DNA of 64,000 nt, taken from contig JANFAH010000002.1 of NCBI GenBank assembly GCA_024663395.1, positions 992,001 to 1,056,000 of the forward strand. Direction: 5' to 3'. Origin of the DNA: Pisolithus tinctorius (lineage: Eukaryota; Basidiomycota; Agaricomycetes; Boletales; Pisolithaceae). Shown here piece after piece: positions 46,362 through 57,582 of this stretch. The notes beneath the pieces were generated by a model, which did no database searches, was not told the origin of the DNA, and worked only from the letters and a program-made list of their open reading frames with translations. The position numbers and the translations under genes are program-made. Position 1 is the first letter of the stretch; each line of letters opens with the position of its first letter.

Positions 46362-47042
46362 GCCTATACATAAATGGCAAGGTACTACCCCCCTGGCAGG
46401 TGATCACTGCCAAGTGCATCAGTTCAAAGTTCACAAATGCAAGGACAACATTAAGACAGCAGGCTATGTGGTTCAGGTACCAAGAAGGGGAAGTATGAAA
46501 TGCCTCTAACCTTTATGTCCAAGCATACCATGGCCAGTGGGTGCAATAGGGATCTCTGTAAATTGCAAATGTGGGTCACACCAGCTTGCCTGTCCACATT
46601 GGACATAAATCCCTGTATTGTTCAAAAGGCCAAGTCTGAAACTTTGACTTCATAGCCTTTTTTAACATGGTAATCATGATTACTGCTGCAGCCATCGCAA
46701 GTTTGTATTGTCTCGTTCATGGCGCCCTTGTGTGAGGAAATACCCCCTTGTAGTGCCTAGTCTCTTCCCATACACTGGCATGGCCATCCAATACATCCTT
46801 GATCCAAGTGGATTCATGGGTAACTGTCAGTAAGTGCACACCCACTGAGCCTGTGTTGACAGGAATGTCGACACCATCTTGTATCCAGTAGACAACATGG
46901 CCCAATGTTCAAAATGCTTATTGGTGGCCAGCAGCTTATCGTCATCTCCTCCCCCAATGGTATCAATGCAATCTTGTGGGACCAACACAGCATTTTCAAA
47001 GGTGATTCCATGCAGATTGAGCTGATTAAGGAGATCTCTGGC
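46362..47042 (-). other. Unassigned interval with one minus-strand fragment
   Basis: A minus frame at 46905-46717 reads GSVGVHLLTVTHESTWIKDV and VWEETRHYKGVFPHTRAP, gene-like but unknown to me and open for only 62 residues. No other support. Confidence 0.25.
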
Positions 47043-47506
47043 CTCCCATCAGGAAAATAACACTTGACTATTTTTGACTTTTTGTGACTAATGTGACTTT
47101 TTGGGAAGGAATCTACTATCAATACCCATGTCCTGCAGGCATGGCTGCACTGTTCTTACTGATTTTGGTCTTGTTCAAACCACCTAATTCATAGCTTTCA
47201 GTAGATACCACATACATTCAAATTGATGGAGGTTCCAAAGAGATATTGTGATTTTTCTCTCAGACAGTGTGCATCACACCAATGGCTCAATATCTCTGAA
47301 TTTTCAGACATTTTCTAGTCTTCTTGGCTTAGATATATCATCACTTAGTTGTCTCAATAGATTCTGTTCTCTTTTCATTCTTCAAAATGCTGTATATGGT
47401 CAAAAAAATGTACAGATAGTAGATTCCTTCCCAAAAAGTCACAAATAGTCACAATAGTCACAAAAAAGTCAGAAATAGAAAACTGTTAATTTCCTGATGC
47501 TGGGAG
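47043..47506. repeat. Hairpin element (MITE-like) with about 80-90 bp arms
   Basis: The left arm 47043-47120 (CTCCCATCAGGAAAATAAC.. to ..GGAATCTACTATC) is inverted at 47415-47506. Arms include AAAAAGTCAC and AGTCAC repeats. About 294 bp lie between. No coding capacity. This is typical of a non-autonomous inverted-repeat element. Confidence 0.65.
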
Positions 47507-48994
47507 AATGTCCTACCTTTGCAAGATATCCTACAGCATCAGATAGCCCCATAGTTGGACATACCTTGGCCAAAGTTTCAATATGTAAGTTTGCAACGAT
47601 ATATGTGCAGCAGCTGCTCCAGAAGATTAGCATATTTGTCACACATTCCGAGAGGGACACAAAGGCAATGTCATTAATGGAGGTTGTGAGCAGATGTCAG
47701 CTTGCAGCATTTTGCCATGTGCTTTAGACCCATCATTCACTGATGACATTTACAATGACATAGTTTGTTTGGACAAGAGGGTTTACACAGGACTGCATAG
47801 AGTCCCCTCCTATTGGTCGCAGTCTGCTGTAAGAAAGTGTTTTCTGATGGCCAAGAACTCTGACTCCAGAAGAGGTAGGTTCCGCTCGAGTCAGGTCGAC
47901 CCTGAAGGGGCTTCAGTCTGGATGCAGGGTAAGTACTTTAGATGAACACGAAGGGAACTTGCCCAAGAATATAATTCTTGACTCTAAAGAAGAATCTGGA
48001 CAGAAAGGAACTGAGGTAGTGAATTTTGCTCTTCCCAGCAAGACACAGAGTAGACAGTGATGACTAGTACCTCTTCTTTTCCATGCTGTACCATAGTTAT
48101 TAAGTGACATGGCACATGCCGTGACCACCTGCATGCTTAGTCAGCTCTCTATGCTTCAACATCAAGTCCCTTTTCAGCCACAACCCCTAAGTCTGAATCC
48201 TCTTCAACTCCCTCCTACACCCTTTGCCCTCAAACCTTCCCTTTGACCCAACCAAAGCATGAGTTCTCATAGGGAAAAGGTTCGTGTTCCCTACACTGCA
48301 CAGGCACACAAGTGCCTCGTCATTTGGCTCAGCATGTACATTGCTCAAGTGGAAGATGTCAGAGCATTGGGGGATCTAATGAAGGGTATGGTCAACATCT
48401 TCAGGAAAAACAAGCTCTTGCTGGAAGAAAAGGCCAGGCTGTTGCTCATCTTCCTCTGGGGATTGTATGCAAGTCCAACCAACATGACTTTTTGGGTACT
48501 GACAGAAATTCTTGTGAAGAGAAGCTCGCCAGCAACTGCATGCAGAGATTGGTGGCATGTTGTGTGTGCAGGGGGTTGTCAAGAGGGACAATGCTCCATG
48601 GGTCACCAACCTGCCTGCTCTGCTCCTCACAGATGCACATGTGCTCGATGGGCTCAGCCTCCCACTGCTTGACTTGGTCATCCAGGAGACAATACAATCA
48701 ACTCCCTTAAGGCAAGCATTATGGGATGCAGAATAAGTCATGGATGGGATGGCAGGTCGACAAGAAAGGTATGCAAGGGTGAGCATGTAATGGCACATCT
48801 GATGGGGACATGTTGGGATGGGTGATGGTGTGAACAACTGGACAGATTTGTACTGGATCAGTTTGTGACAAGCAGGTATACAAGCAGGCTGGGGACAACT
48901 GATGACCATTTGACATGACCAAAATGAACCAAAAAACCATTATTTATTTGGGGGGGCAGGTGTGAAATTGTAAGTGGCCACCATGGTTATGGTC
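47507..48994. other. No supported gene
   Basis: Frames at 47694-47945 and 48259-48710 are open in more than one phase but match no family I know. They may be remnants. Confidence 0.3.
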
Positions 48995-49466
48995 TGTTAC
49001 AGATATATCTATACGAAGATAAACTCAGTCGCACACAGATAGCGACAACATCTATATTTACCTATATGAAGATAAACTAGATACAGGGTAAGTATAGTAA
49101 GTTAAACGGAAAAGTATCGTACTCACCTCAGTCACGCACAGATAGCGACAACGTCTGAGGTGATGGAAATATACAGCGCAAAGTTAAATACTGTTATAAT
49201 GACAAAAAGGGTCTGAGACATTGGGTGTTGAACCCGTCTACATACAAGGATTTGTCTCATTTGTGAGACGCGCTATGGTCTTCATAAACAAGAGGATAAG
49301 ACGCGCATATGGGTACGAGACACTGTAGATACAATAAGTGTAAGGGCACGAGAGGTTAATTGCACGGTCAACAATAATGCAAAGTATGAAAAGCTTAACA
49401 TGGAAAGTGGTTCCCATGGCTCAGAGTGGACGTGTTCGGACTATGCACGACTTGCCAAATCTAACA
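48995..49466 (-). repeat. 3' LTR of a Ty1/copia element (472 bp)
   Basis: Ends TGTTA (48995) and TAACA (49462-49466). A purine-rich tract (CTTGAGGGGGAG on the minus strand) adjoins its right edge, just downstream of the RNase H stop. The LTR contains a duplicated block with ACAGATAGCGACAAC at 49036 and 49138. No second copy is in the window. Confidence 0.75.
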
Positions 49467-49473
49467 CTCCCCC

Positions 49474-52400
49474 TCAAGTTGGACATAGGCCGAGTTCGAA
49501 CACAAAATGTTTCACCTTGGGTGACGGCAAGGCTTTAGTCAAGGTGTCGGCGATCATATCGGTGGTGGGGCAGTAGATTAAGTGAATTTTGCCGTTTTCA
49601 ACGACCCAGCAGATGAAGTGGAAGTGGATATCGATATGTTTGGTGCGTGCGTGATATTGATGATCTTTGGTGAGCGTGATAGCTGATTTATTATCGGAGA
49701 ACAACGTGGTCGGCTCGATGAGTGGCCCAAATAGCTCTCCGATGAGCGACCGAAGCCATAAGGCTTCTTTGGCCGTGTGGGTAGCTGCCACGTACTCACT
49801 CTCTGTCGTTGAGAGAGAGACGATTTCCAGTCGTTTAGAGGACCACGACACGGCGCCACCGTCTATCAAGAAGGTGTACCCTGAGACCACTCTACAGTCT
49901 TCCACCATGCTGCCGTCTGCATCTGTGTATCCTACAAGCGCGTTGGGTGCCCCACCATATGTCAACTTTAGATTCTTTGTTCCAATAAGGTAACGATATA
50001 TTCTTCTAACCACTTCCCAGTGGGGAATCCCAGGGTTTCCGGAGAAACAGGAGACGGTGGTCACGGCGTATGAGATGTTGGGACGAGTGCCGAGGGAGGC
50101 GTACATCAGTGAACCGACGGCCTCGCAGTACGGTATGTGCTTCATTGCAGCAAATTCAGCGCCAGTGGAGGGTGACTGACCGGAATGGAGCTTCATGCTG
50201 GGCTCCATTGGATTTGATACAGGCTTCAGTTCATCGAAACCGAAACGACGAATAATCGACTCGATGTAGGGACGCTGGCACAACGATATGGCATGGTCAT
50301 CTCTGTTCCTCGTCACTTCTATCCCGAGTAACCAGTGGAGCTCGCCGAGGTCAGTGATCTCGACATGTTTTCTGATGTCTTTCTTGAACTCCTCGATTTC
50401 GCTCAGAAGTGTAGCAGCGATGGTACAGTCATCAACGTGTATGACGATGATTATGAGCTCACCAGTGCTGTGACGTCAGAAGTATATGGCTTGGTTGACA
50501 GAACACTGGGTGAATTTAAGCTCGTCTACTAATATTTCAACCAGCCTTTGGTACCAGTGGCATCCACTCTGTTTCAGACCGTACAACGTTTTGCAAAGGT
50601 GACAGACTTTCTGCAGGTGGTCGACAGATTCGAAACCCGGGGGTTGGCGCATGTAGATGACCTTGTCGTCGGTGAGCATTCCATTTAAATAAGCTCCTTT
50701 TATATCTATCTGATGAAGTTCTAGATTGGAGCGAGCAGCCATCGCAAGTACGACGCAGATGGACATGAGGGTTGCTACAGGTGCAAACATGTCGAAGTAA
50801 TCGATCCCTTCGACCTGCGAGAAACCTTGGGCTACGAGCCTGGCCTTGTATTGCACGACGTTTCCGGCGGCATCTTTCTTAGCGCGGAAAACCCATTTGG
50901 AACCTACGATGTTGGCACCAGAGGGTAAGTCAACGAGTTCCCAGGTGCCTGCCTCCTTTAGAGTATCTAATTCTTCTCTAATCCCTTCTTCCCATCATGG
51001 CCAGTCAGGGTGATGACAAGCTTCAGCTAGCGAGCTGGGCTCGAGGGCTTCTGTCTCAGTGGTGACCTCGTCCATAGCCATAGCGAGGTCGATGTGACAT
51101 AAGTCATCATCCGAGTCTTCAACAATAGATGCAAGTAGGGCAGCGGCTTCTTCCTCCCCTTCAAGTCTGATGGGGTTGGAACGTTCTTCGACAACGGTAG
51201 GTAGCTGAACTCCCTTGGGTATCTCTGGTGTGCCACGATGGTTAGTACTGCCCTTGCCAGCGAGGATTTCTGCGAGGCACTGGCTAGGCCTTCAGATTCG
51301 CTTTGTAACAGGTGGAGGTGGTGAGGGCATTGGTTGAGCCGGGGTAGTTTGTGGAGAGGCTGGGACTGCTTTTGTCTCTTTGACAGGAGCTGGAGGCGTT
51401 AGCATCGCGTTTGGTAAGTCGTCATCTTCTTCCTCCCCCTCGCAAGGTAACGACTCAGCTGAGGAGGGGTTCCAGTATATGTTCCTCTCGATGGTGACTG
51501 ACTTCCTTTCAGGCCAGTATACGCGACAGCCATTGGGGCTGTTATTGTCAATCCCAATCCATCGTCCCTCCACGACATGCCCTCCAAGTTTAGTCCCACC
51601 TTCGACTCGTACCCAGACACTTGAGCCCCATATGCAGACTCGACTAAGATCTGGTTTCTTTCCAGTAGCAGCTTTGAGGGGCATTCCACCATCAAGCGCT
51701 TTGGTGGGAGTCCTGTTTTTCAACCAGACAGCGTGCTGTACTGCCTCACCCCAAAGGAAGCGAGGCAAGCTGCTCTCGTGCAACATAGCATGGACTTTCT
51801 CCAGTAAGGTGCGGTTCAATCATTCAGCAATCCCATTATGCTGTGGGGTGTCATGCACGGTAAGTTTTTGTTTCGTGCTGGCTGCCTTTAGGTATATCAC
51901 AAACTTCTTTCCTAGGTACTCGCCGCCTCAATCAGAGTGGAGGACTTTTACGTGAGCGTCGTGTTGAGTGCGACATACAGCCTTGAACTCTTTGTAGGTG
52001 TTGAAGGCCTCGCTCTTCTGGCGAAGAAGGTGGATGTAGGTGAGTCACGTTTTGTCATCGGTGAAGGTGATGTAGTAACATCGTCCTCCGAGAGTTTCCA
52101 CAGGCGCAGGTCCCCAGAGGTCAGTGTGTACCTCTCCCACGAACTCTCAGGCTCGCTCTCCAGTGCATTCCTTCGCAATAGGTTTCCTTGTTGCCTTCAC
52201 ATATATGCAGGCTTCACAGAAGGTTGGTTCGTCTTTTGACAAGTTGAACTTCAGACCTGACATGAGTCCCTTTTCAGCTAGGCGATGTGCAATGGATGGG
52301 GAGATATGTCCCATCCTACGGTGGAGTTCCATCACAGTGACCATTTCAGCTGCTGTGTTGATGCTGGCACAATCGTTGTCATGGACGACGCAATAGAGTC

Positions 52401-52775
52401 CGGCCTTAGACTTGGGAATGCGGCCAACAACATCGTCAGCAGGGTTTCTGATAGTACAGGTGCCTTCAGCGAAGGTAACTGAGTAACCTAGCTGATCAAG
52501 ATGACTGATGGATACGAGGGTATATCCAACCTCTGGTGAGTACAGTACCTTGGTGAGCCTTAGCTTGGTCACATCGTACCCATTTGGCACTTCTATGACC
52601 AGTTCCCCCATAGCTGTAGCGTCAAAAAGCTGTCTGTTGGCAGCCAAGAATGATCTGGGTGGTATCAGCATTAGTCTCTCAAACTTCTCCTTGTATGGGG
52701 AGATGTGCCGAGTGGATGACACTGCTACTAGGAACGACATGAAGAGGTCCAATGCCAGAACTGGTCTTCTGGTAA
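49474..52775 (-). pseudogene. Ty1/copia pol: protease remnant, integrase, RT and RNase H, 5'-truncated
   Basis: Right to left: STRHISPYKEKFERL of the protease without its catalytic Asp, the pre-integrase finger LHRRMGHISPS..FCEACIY, integrase with HTDLWGPAPVETLGGR, SD-GGEYLGKKF and HNGIAE, RT with FRAKKDAAGNVVQYKARLVA, LHQIDIKGAYLNG, LYGLKQSG and HVDD, and RNase H with GYTDADGSM, STTESEYVAA, LFSDNKSAI and KHIDIHFHF. At least five TGA codons sit where this family has Arg, for example at 50476 and 51292. Gag and the 5' LTR are missing: at 52775 the sequence switches to a gypsy gag on the other strand. Confidence 0.9.
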
Positions 52776-52776
52776 T

Positions 52777-53778
52777 CAGAACTCGTCAAAGACCAGCAAC
52801 AAAGACTTGAACACTGACAAAGGGAAAACCTTGGCATCCAACACCTCCCAGTCCCCTGCTGCACCAAAGACTGGCAGTACCAACACTGGGTCTTCAAAGC
52901 CCGAAACAGCCAGCAACAAACTCAGCAAGGATGGAAAGTTAATGGCTGCCAAGCGAAAGTGACGTTTTGACTTAAAACTCTGCATGTTCTGCGGAGGGGA
53001 TGGTCACATAGCCAAGGAATGCCCCAAGAAGGTGGCCAAGGCTAGAGCAGCTGCAGCAGCTCCAGAAACCGCACTGGAGGCCTCCACCGAGGCAAAAAAA
53101 TAGTTGGCGGTCCTCAGAACCTTGCACACCCCAAGGACTGCATTGACTCCGGTGGTGTGCTCTCGGAGGTTAAGCTCAACATGTCCGCTCTTTGCAACCC
53201 GAATAGTCTTATGCCTACCATGTCTCTAGCATCCTACAATGAGCCAGCATTCCCAGTACTCGTCGACTCCGGCTCTACACACTGTTTTATAGATACAAAA
53301 TTTGCAAATAGAATCTCTGTTCCCCTTTACTCCATCCTGCCGGTCCAGCTTTGGCTGTTTGATGGCACCTCCAACTTGGTCATCACCCAGGCAGCAGATC
53401 TCATCTTCATCTTTCCCTCTGGCGATGCAACCCCAGTCACCCTCTATGTAACCCCACTGGACTCCGAGTGCAAGGCAGTCTTAGGATACAACTGGCTCAC
53501 CCAACACAATCCATCAATTGACTGGGTCTCGAGCAGTATTAGATTCCAGATGCCTGTACAACAAGTGCCAGACCCCCCAATGTCACCCCCTGACCCTGAG
53601 CCTTTGGCTCCCAGCCCAACCACCCTTGGCTCTAATGAGCATCTGACCCCACAATTAGAGAAACTGGTTGCACCAGGCTTGACTTGCCCACCTATTGCCT
53701 TCATCAATGCCACAGCCTATGTCCAGGCATGTAAACTCGAAGGGTCTTCTCAGTTCAGCCTCCAGCACTTCAGGTAAC
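52777..53778 (+). pseudogene. Ty3/gypsy fragment E: gag tail and protease
   Basis: Gag tail rich in Ser, Asn and Thr, with the CCHC knuckle CMFCGGDGHIAKEC near 52981-53022, preceded by an in-frame TGA at 52960. Gag ends EAKK and TAG at 53101. Pol follows in -1 frame: HPKDCIDSGG, EVKLNMSAL, and an intact protease motif VLVDSGSTHCFIDTKF near 53250. It ends at FSLQHFR and stops at 53776-53778 without RT. Of the three copies here it has the best protease active site. Confidence 0.85.
53094..53160 (+). promoter_or_regulatory. Predicted -1 frameshift signal of fragment E (slippery site plus pseudoknot)
   Basis: Heptamer AAAAAAA (53094-53100) in gag phase A_AAA_AAA precedes TAG (53101-53103). After 6 nt comes stem 1: GCGGTCCT (53107-53114) with AGGACTGC (53134-53141), eight pairs including one G-U. 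Loop segment GCACACC (53124-53130) pairs with GGTGTGC (53154-53160), seven pairs. The third loop is 12 nt. The -1 frame is open into the protease. Confidence 0.75.
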
Positions 53779-54420
53779 CATTTTTCATAAGCATTTAGGC
53801 TGAATAGTTTCTCCAAACCATCCAGCCTAATAGCCTCCCAGACCAAGGTCTGCCCAGGGACATCTGGGATTTCCCACATAGCCATCCATTCAAATGCAAT
53901 TATTTGGGATGTCCCAAGACTGCCTTGGGTGACTGGGTCCCTACTCCTGAAAGGGCAGCTTATATTAGCATTGAAATAGCTGCAGAAATCCTAGCCCCCT
54001 TGCTCCTCTGACAGATTTAATCCACAAAGTATCCTTTGACCTATACATCCCCTCCCATCCCACCATGCATAGTAGTATACAATAGTACTTTTCATGTACA
54101 TCTTTGCAATGTGATTCTGCTGTATTGGGACATCTCACTAGTTTCCAGGGAGATGACCCACCTGGGCCTCCACATTTGCCTTGAAAATTGCAATAATAAA
54201 TTCAATCAATTTGTGTCTATACCTCATGCAATTTGTACTGTATGAAGGAAGAAGTGAATGTTTTTGAACACTTGTGTGACAAGCCAATATCTCAAAGTCC
54301 CCCACATGGAACATGGTGTTGGTCACCTTTGCAACAGCATCTGCAGAGGGCAGAATGTCCCAGATGAGCCTCTGAGGTTGTCATGGGGCATTGTGCTGGT
54401 CTGCAAAGGTAACTTAGGAG
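53779..54420. other. No gene seen
   Basis: Intergenic. A first isolated GGGATGTCCC lies near 53908. Confidence 0.4.
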
Positions 54421-54695
54421 GATGTGCCATCATAGCCCTCTGAGGCTGGGATGGGACATCCCACTGACTTTCATAAGGGGACTTGGGATGTCCCACAGCA
54501 GCCTCCAAGGCTACCTTGGGACATCCCACCCTCCCCTTTGCCAACTAGTGGGATGTCCCCCAACAGCCTCTAAGCCTACATTGGGACATCCAACCCTCCC
54601 CTCTGGCAACCAGATGGATGTCCCAACACAGCCTCTAAGGTGTTGAAGTAGTAATCTGCACTAATCCTACAAGCACCATAGAGAATCCAATGCAA

Positions 54696-54776
54696 GGTAG
54701 CTCCATGGTCAGAGCAGCTGCTTGACACTGAGAAGGTCCTGGCTCAATGCCAGCTGTGGTCACATTTTCATCAGGT
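54696..54776 (+). repeat. tRNA-like (SINE-like) unit, copy 1
   Basis: TAGCTCCATGGTCAGAGC resembles an A box with a short insertion; GGCTCAATGCC is B-box-like 45 bp downstream; the unit ends with GGTCACATTTTCATCA, shared by all three copies. Confidence 0.45.
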
Positions 54777-55115
54777 TATGAGCTGCAGCTGGAACCCATG
54801 CATGCTCAGTACAATGGGTCATGCAGCATCCCTAGTAAGTCCAGATCATGTGAGTTACATGGACACAAGGTGGCTGATAGTAAGGCCTCCTGGAAACACA
54901 GCAGTAAATCCTGATCCATCACATGACACAAGGTCAAAAGGCAATCAGACCATTTGCATGACCCTAGGGGGTGTGCACTGTTTTTACACTCCAAAAGTGG
55001 CCAGATGAAGGGACCACATTGGAGATGGTGCATTCTGTGCATTAACTTCATGGAGATATGTTCCCACAGTGCTAGTCTAAGCCCCCAAGCTACTGACACT
55101 AGTACCAAGACCATA

Positions 55116-55198
55116 TGGCTCAGTGGTTGCAGCACCTGGTAAACACCTAGGAGGTCACTGGTTCAATCTTAGGACTGGTCACATTTTCCTCATAAGGC
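55116..55198 (+). repeat. tRNA-like (SINE-like) unit, copy 2
   Basis: A box TGGCTCAGTGG at 55116-55126 fits the pol III consensus. GGTTCAATCTT at 55160-55170 is close to a B box. The shared tail GGTCACATTTTCCTCATAAGG follows. Confidence 0.55.
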
Positions 55199-55485
55199 TA
55201 CATTGGGACATCCCTCCCCCCCTCTGGCAAGCAGTGGGATGTCCCACAACAGCCTCTAAAGCTACATTGGGACATCCCTCCCCCCCTCTGGCAAGTATTG
55301 GGATGTCCCACAATCGCCTCTAAGGCTACATTGGGACATCCCTCCCCCCTCTGGCAACCAGTGCGATGTCCCACAGCAGCCTCTGAGCAAGTGGGGAATG
55401 GTGCATTGCTCTTCACATAGTCTTGTTCCCATGTCACTGGTTTTCCCCCATGCTACTGATATTAGTGGCTGGACAATATATATTT

Positions 55486-55563
55486 GCTCAAATGTTAGAG
55501 CACTGGTTATCACCTAAGAGGTTGTTTCAATCCTATCTCTGGTCACATTTCCATCATAAGGCT
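55486..55563 (+). repeat. tRNA-like (SINE-like) unit, copy 3
   Basis: TTGCTCAAATGTTAGAGC and GTTTCAATCC are degraded A and B boxes, with the shared tail GGTCACATTTCCATCATAAGG. Confidence 0.45.
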
Positions 55564-55840
55564 ACATTGGGACATCCCATCTCCCCCTCTGGACACCAGT
55601 GAGATGTTATACAAATGCCACAGAGGCAAATGTTGGACATCCTACCCTGTATCTCTGACATCCACATTGTCCTCTGCCCACAATTGGGATATATATTGTC
55701 ACATTGTAACAGGCTCAATCAATGGCACCAATCAGTTCAAGTTAGATCACCATGATTTTTGGAGATTCAGAATCAGGGCAATGAGACACAGGTCTGCCTT
55801 GCAGATGTCCATTACACATATAACCAAGATTGTGAGCCCA

Positions 55841-56253
55841 TTATTGCATAATTCTTCACACAAGATTCATATCCTGTGAGCCCCATGTAATTTCTAGAGA
55901 ACAGTACCAAAAAATATGTGCAGAGATGAAAAGTCAGTGACCAGATGAGCAGTGAGCAGTGAATAATGTGCTCCAAATGTCCTATACATATCATTGCTTG
56001 AAATACTCATGGCACCCAAAGAATGCTATTCAAATTTTATTTGAAGCAAGTCTTGAGATGTGAGGCAAGGGGACAGGTAGGGGGTAGCACATGATTGGTA
56101 AACAGCCACCAAGTGTAGATAAGACAATACTAGGTGTAGAACTTCAGATCACATCAACACACTGCATAATTGCATATATTTTTGGTACTGTTCTCTAGAT
56201 GATACACAGGGCTCCAAGGATATGAATCTTGTGTGAAGAAATATGCAATAATA
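55841..56253. repeat. Second hairpin element, arms of about 80 bp
   Basis: The left arm, 55841-55920 (ATTGCATAATTCTTCACACA.. to ..CTAGAGAACAGTACCAAAAA), is inverted at 56171-56253 with few changes. The spacer is about 250 bp. It is not related to the hairpin at 47043. No coding capacity. Confidence 0.65.
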
Positions 56254-57582
56254 GGCAAAGTAGAGGGCTCTCTACTGCCCAAAAAAACATTGAAAGCCTG
56301 CTGGACAATTGATGTATAGAAGACCACTATTGGTTTGCTAAGGTGTACAGATGCCTAGATCACTTGCAATTTTGATTGTATATGTGAAATCAGCCTATGC
56401 TTTTTCAGGCTTATATAGTGCTAGAACTAGTCTAATTTTTACACCAGGACCTACATCTAATTTCCCTGATTCTGAATCTGCAAAAATTGTGGTGATCTGA
56501 CTTGAATTGCTTGAGATATCAAAGTTATAACATTTAGCTACTACATGTGTGTGATTTTGTTTATTTGGCCTTGCTCTCAGTTTTGAAAATAACTGTAACA
56601 CAAGGAGCAACAAGGCACAAACACAGTAGCTAGGACTGCAGGAATTGTATATACAGATTGAGGCATCATCTACAGTGCCTAACAGCAATGGACATGTGAT
56701 GGATGTTGGTACCATATGTGATTTGACCCTGGACCACCCCTAACAAAGAGTTGATAAGTGGCCAGTACTGAAATGTAACAGTAATGGCTGGGGTGACTGA
56801 CATGAAACTATGGGATGCAGTAGAGGACTCCCAGGCAACCAGGGAGAAAGAGGGAAAATGCCGATTGGATCACCCGATCCTGAGGCATATGCTAAACCAC
56901 TTTGAAACCCTTCAAACACAAAAGCAGGAATATCTCAACAATGAGCAAGCAGAATTGGGTGAACAAGGGCACCCCATAAATGGGTCAGTGAGAGGGACTT
57001 GTGGCTTGAAAAGTGAGAGAAGCAGTGCAGATATGCATGAGGTACAATGAGAGGACCTCAAGGGGTGGGCCTTGCCACAAGAATGTGAACATCTCTGTAA
57101 CTACTGCACCAATCACAACAATCTAGACATCTCCAGTGAGTCGTCATCTAGTAGTGCGAGTCTGCAAAAAAGCGAGAGACATGTCAGAGAAACCACCAAG
57201 ATACAGCCCCAAGATGATAGGGGTAACTCTGGGCAAGCAAACAAGCAGGTGACAACCTCAGGACAATGGCTGGGGTGATTGACACAGGCCTCAGGAAGGC
57301 GGTCAGGTACTCATTGATAAACACAGAAAAAAAGGAGTCACCATGATCGGACCATTGGATCCTGAGCTATGTGCGAAACTGTCTGACTGCCCTCCAAACA
57401 CGAAAATGGTGATATCTCAATAGTGGCTTCATGGAATTAGACAAAAGAGGCCCCCCCAGAGAGGTCTCAGCGAGGGGAACAAGTGGTGCGAAAAGCGACA
57501 GGAAAGGCACAGGACTGAGTGGAGAGCTGCAGACTTGTCCCCCAAATCTGATGGTAACATCATCACTGACACCAGCAACATC
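56254..57582 (+). repeat. Imperfect direct duplication, no firm gene
   Basis: A segment beginning ATGGCTGGGGTGACTGACA at 56783 recurs, diverged, at 57265. Both copies carry CCTGAG..ATATCTCAA and a later AGAG..ACTTGTGG-like tract. Copy 1 is open for 88 codons; copy 2 is not. Probably a repeat family, not a gene. Confidence 0.4.

Larger units (their letters stand above)
54421..55600. repeat. Array of GGGATGTCCC / GGGACATCCC motifs with tRNA-like units
   Basis: The decamer and its reverse complement alternate, separated by CAGCCTC(T/C)AAGGCTAC-like spacers, in clusters at 54440-54640 and 55200-55380 and near 55565. The arrangement would fold into hairpins. Larger units of about 370 bp, each starting with a tRNA-like part, repeat at 55116 and 55486. 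Confidence 0.6.

Noticed and set aside
55116..55198. A functional tRNA gene
   Set aside because: A and B boxes are present but I could not draw acceptor and anticodon stems, and the unit is repeated with a non-tRNA tail.
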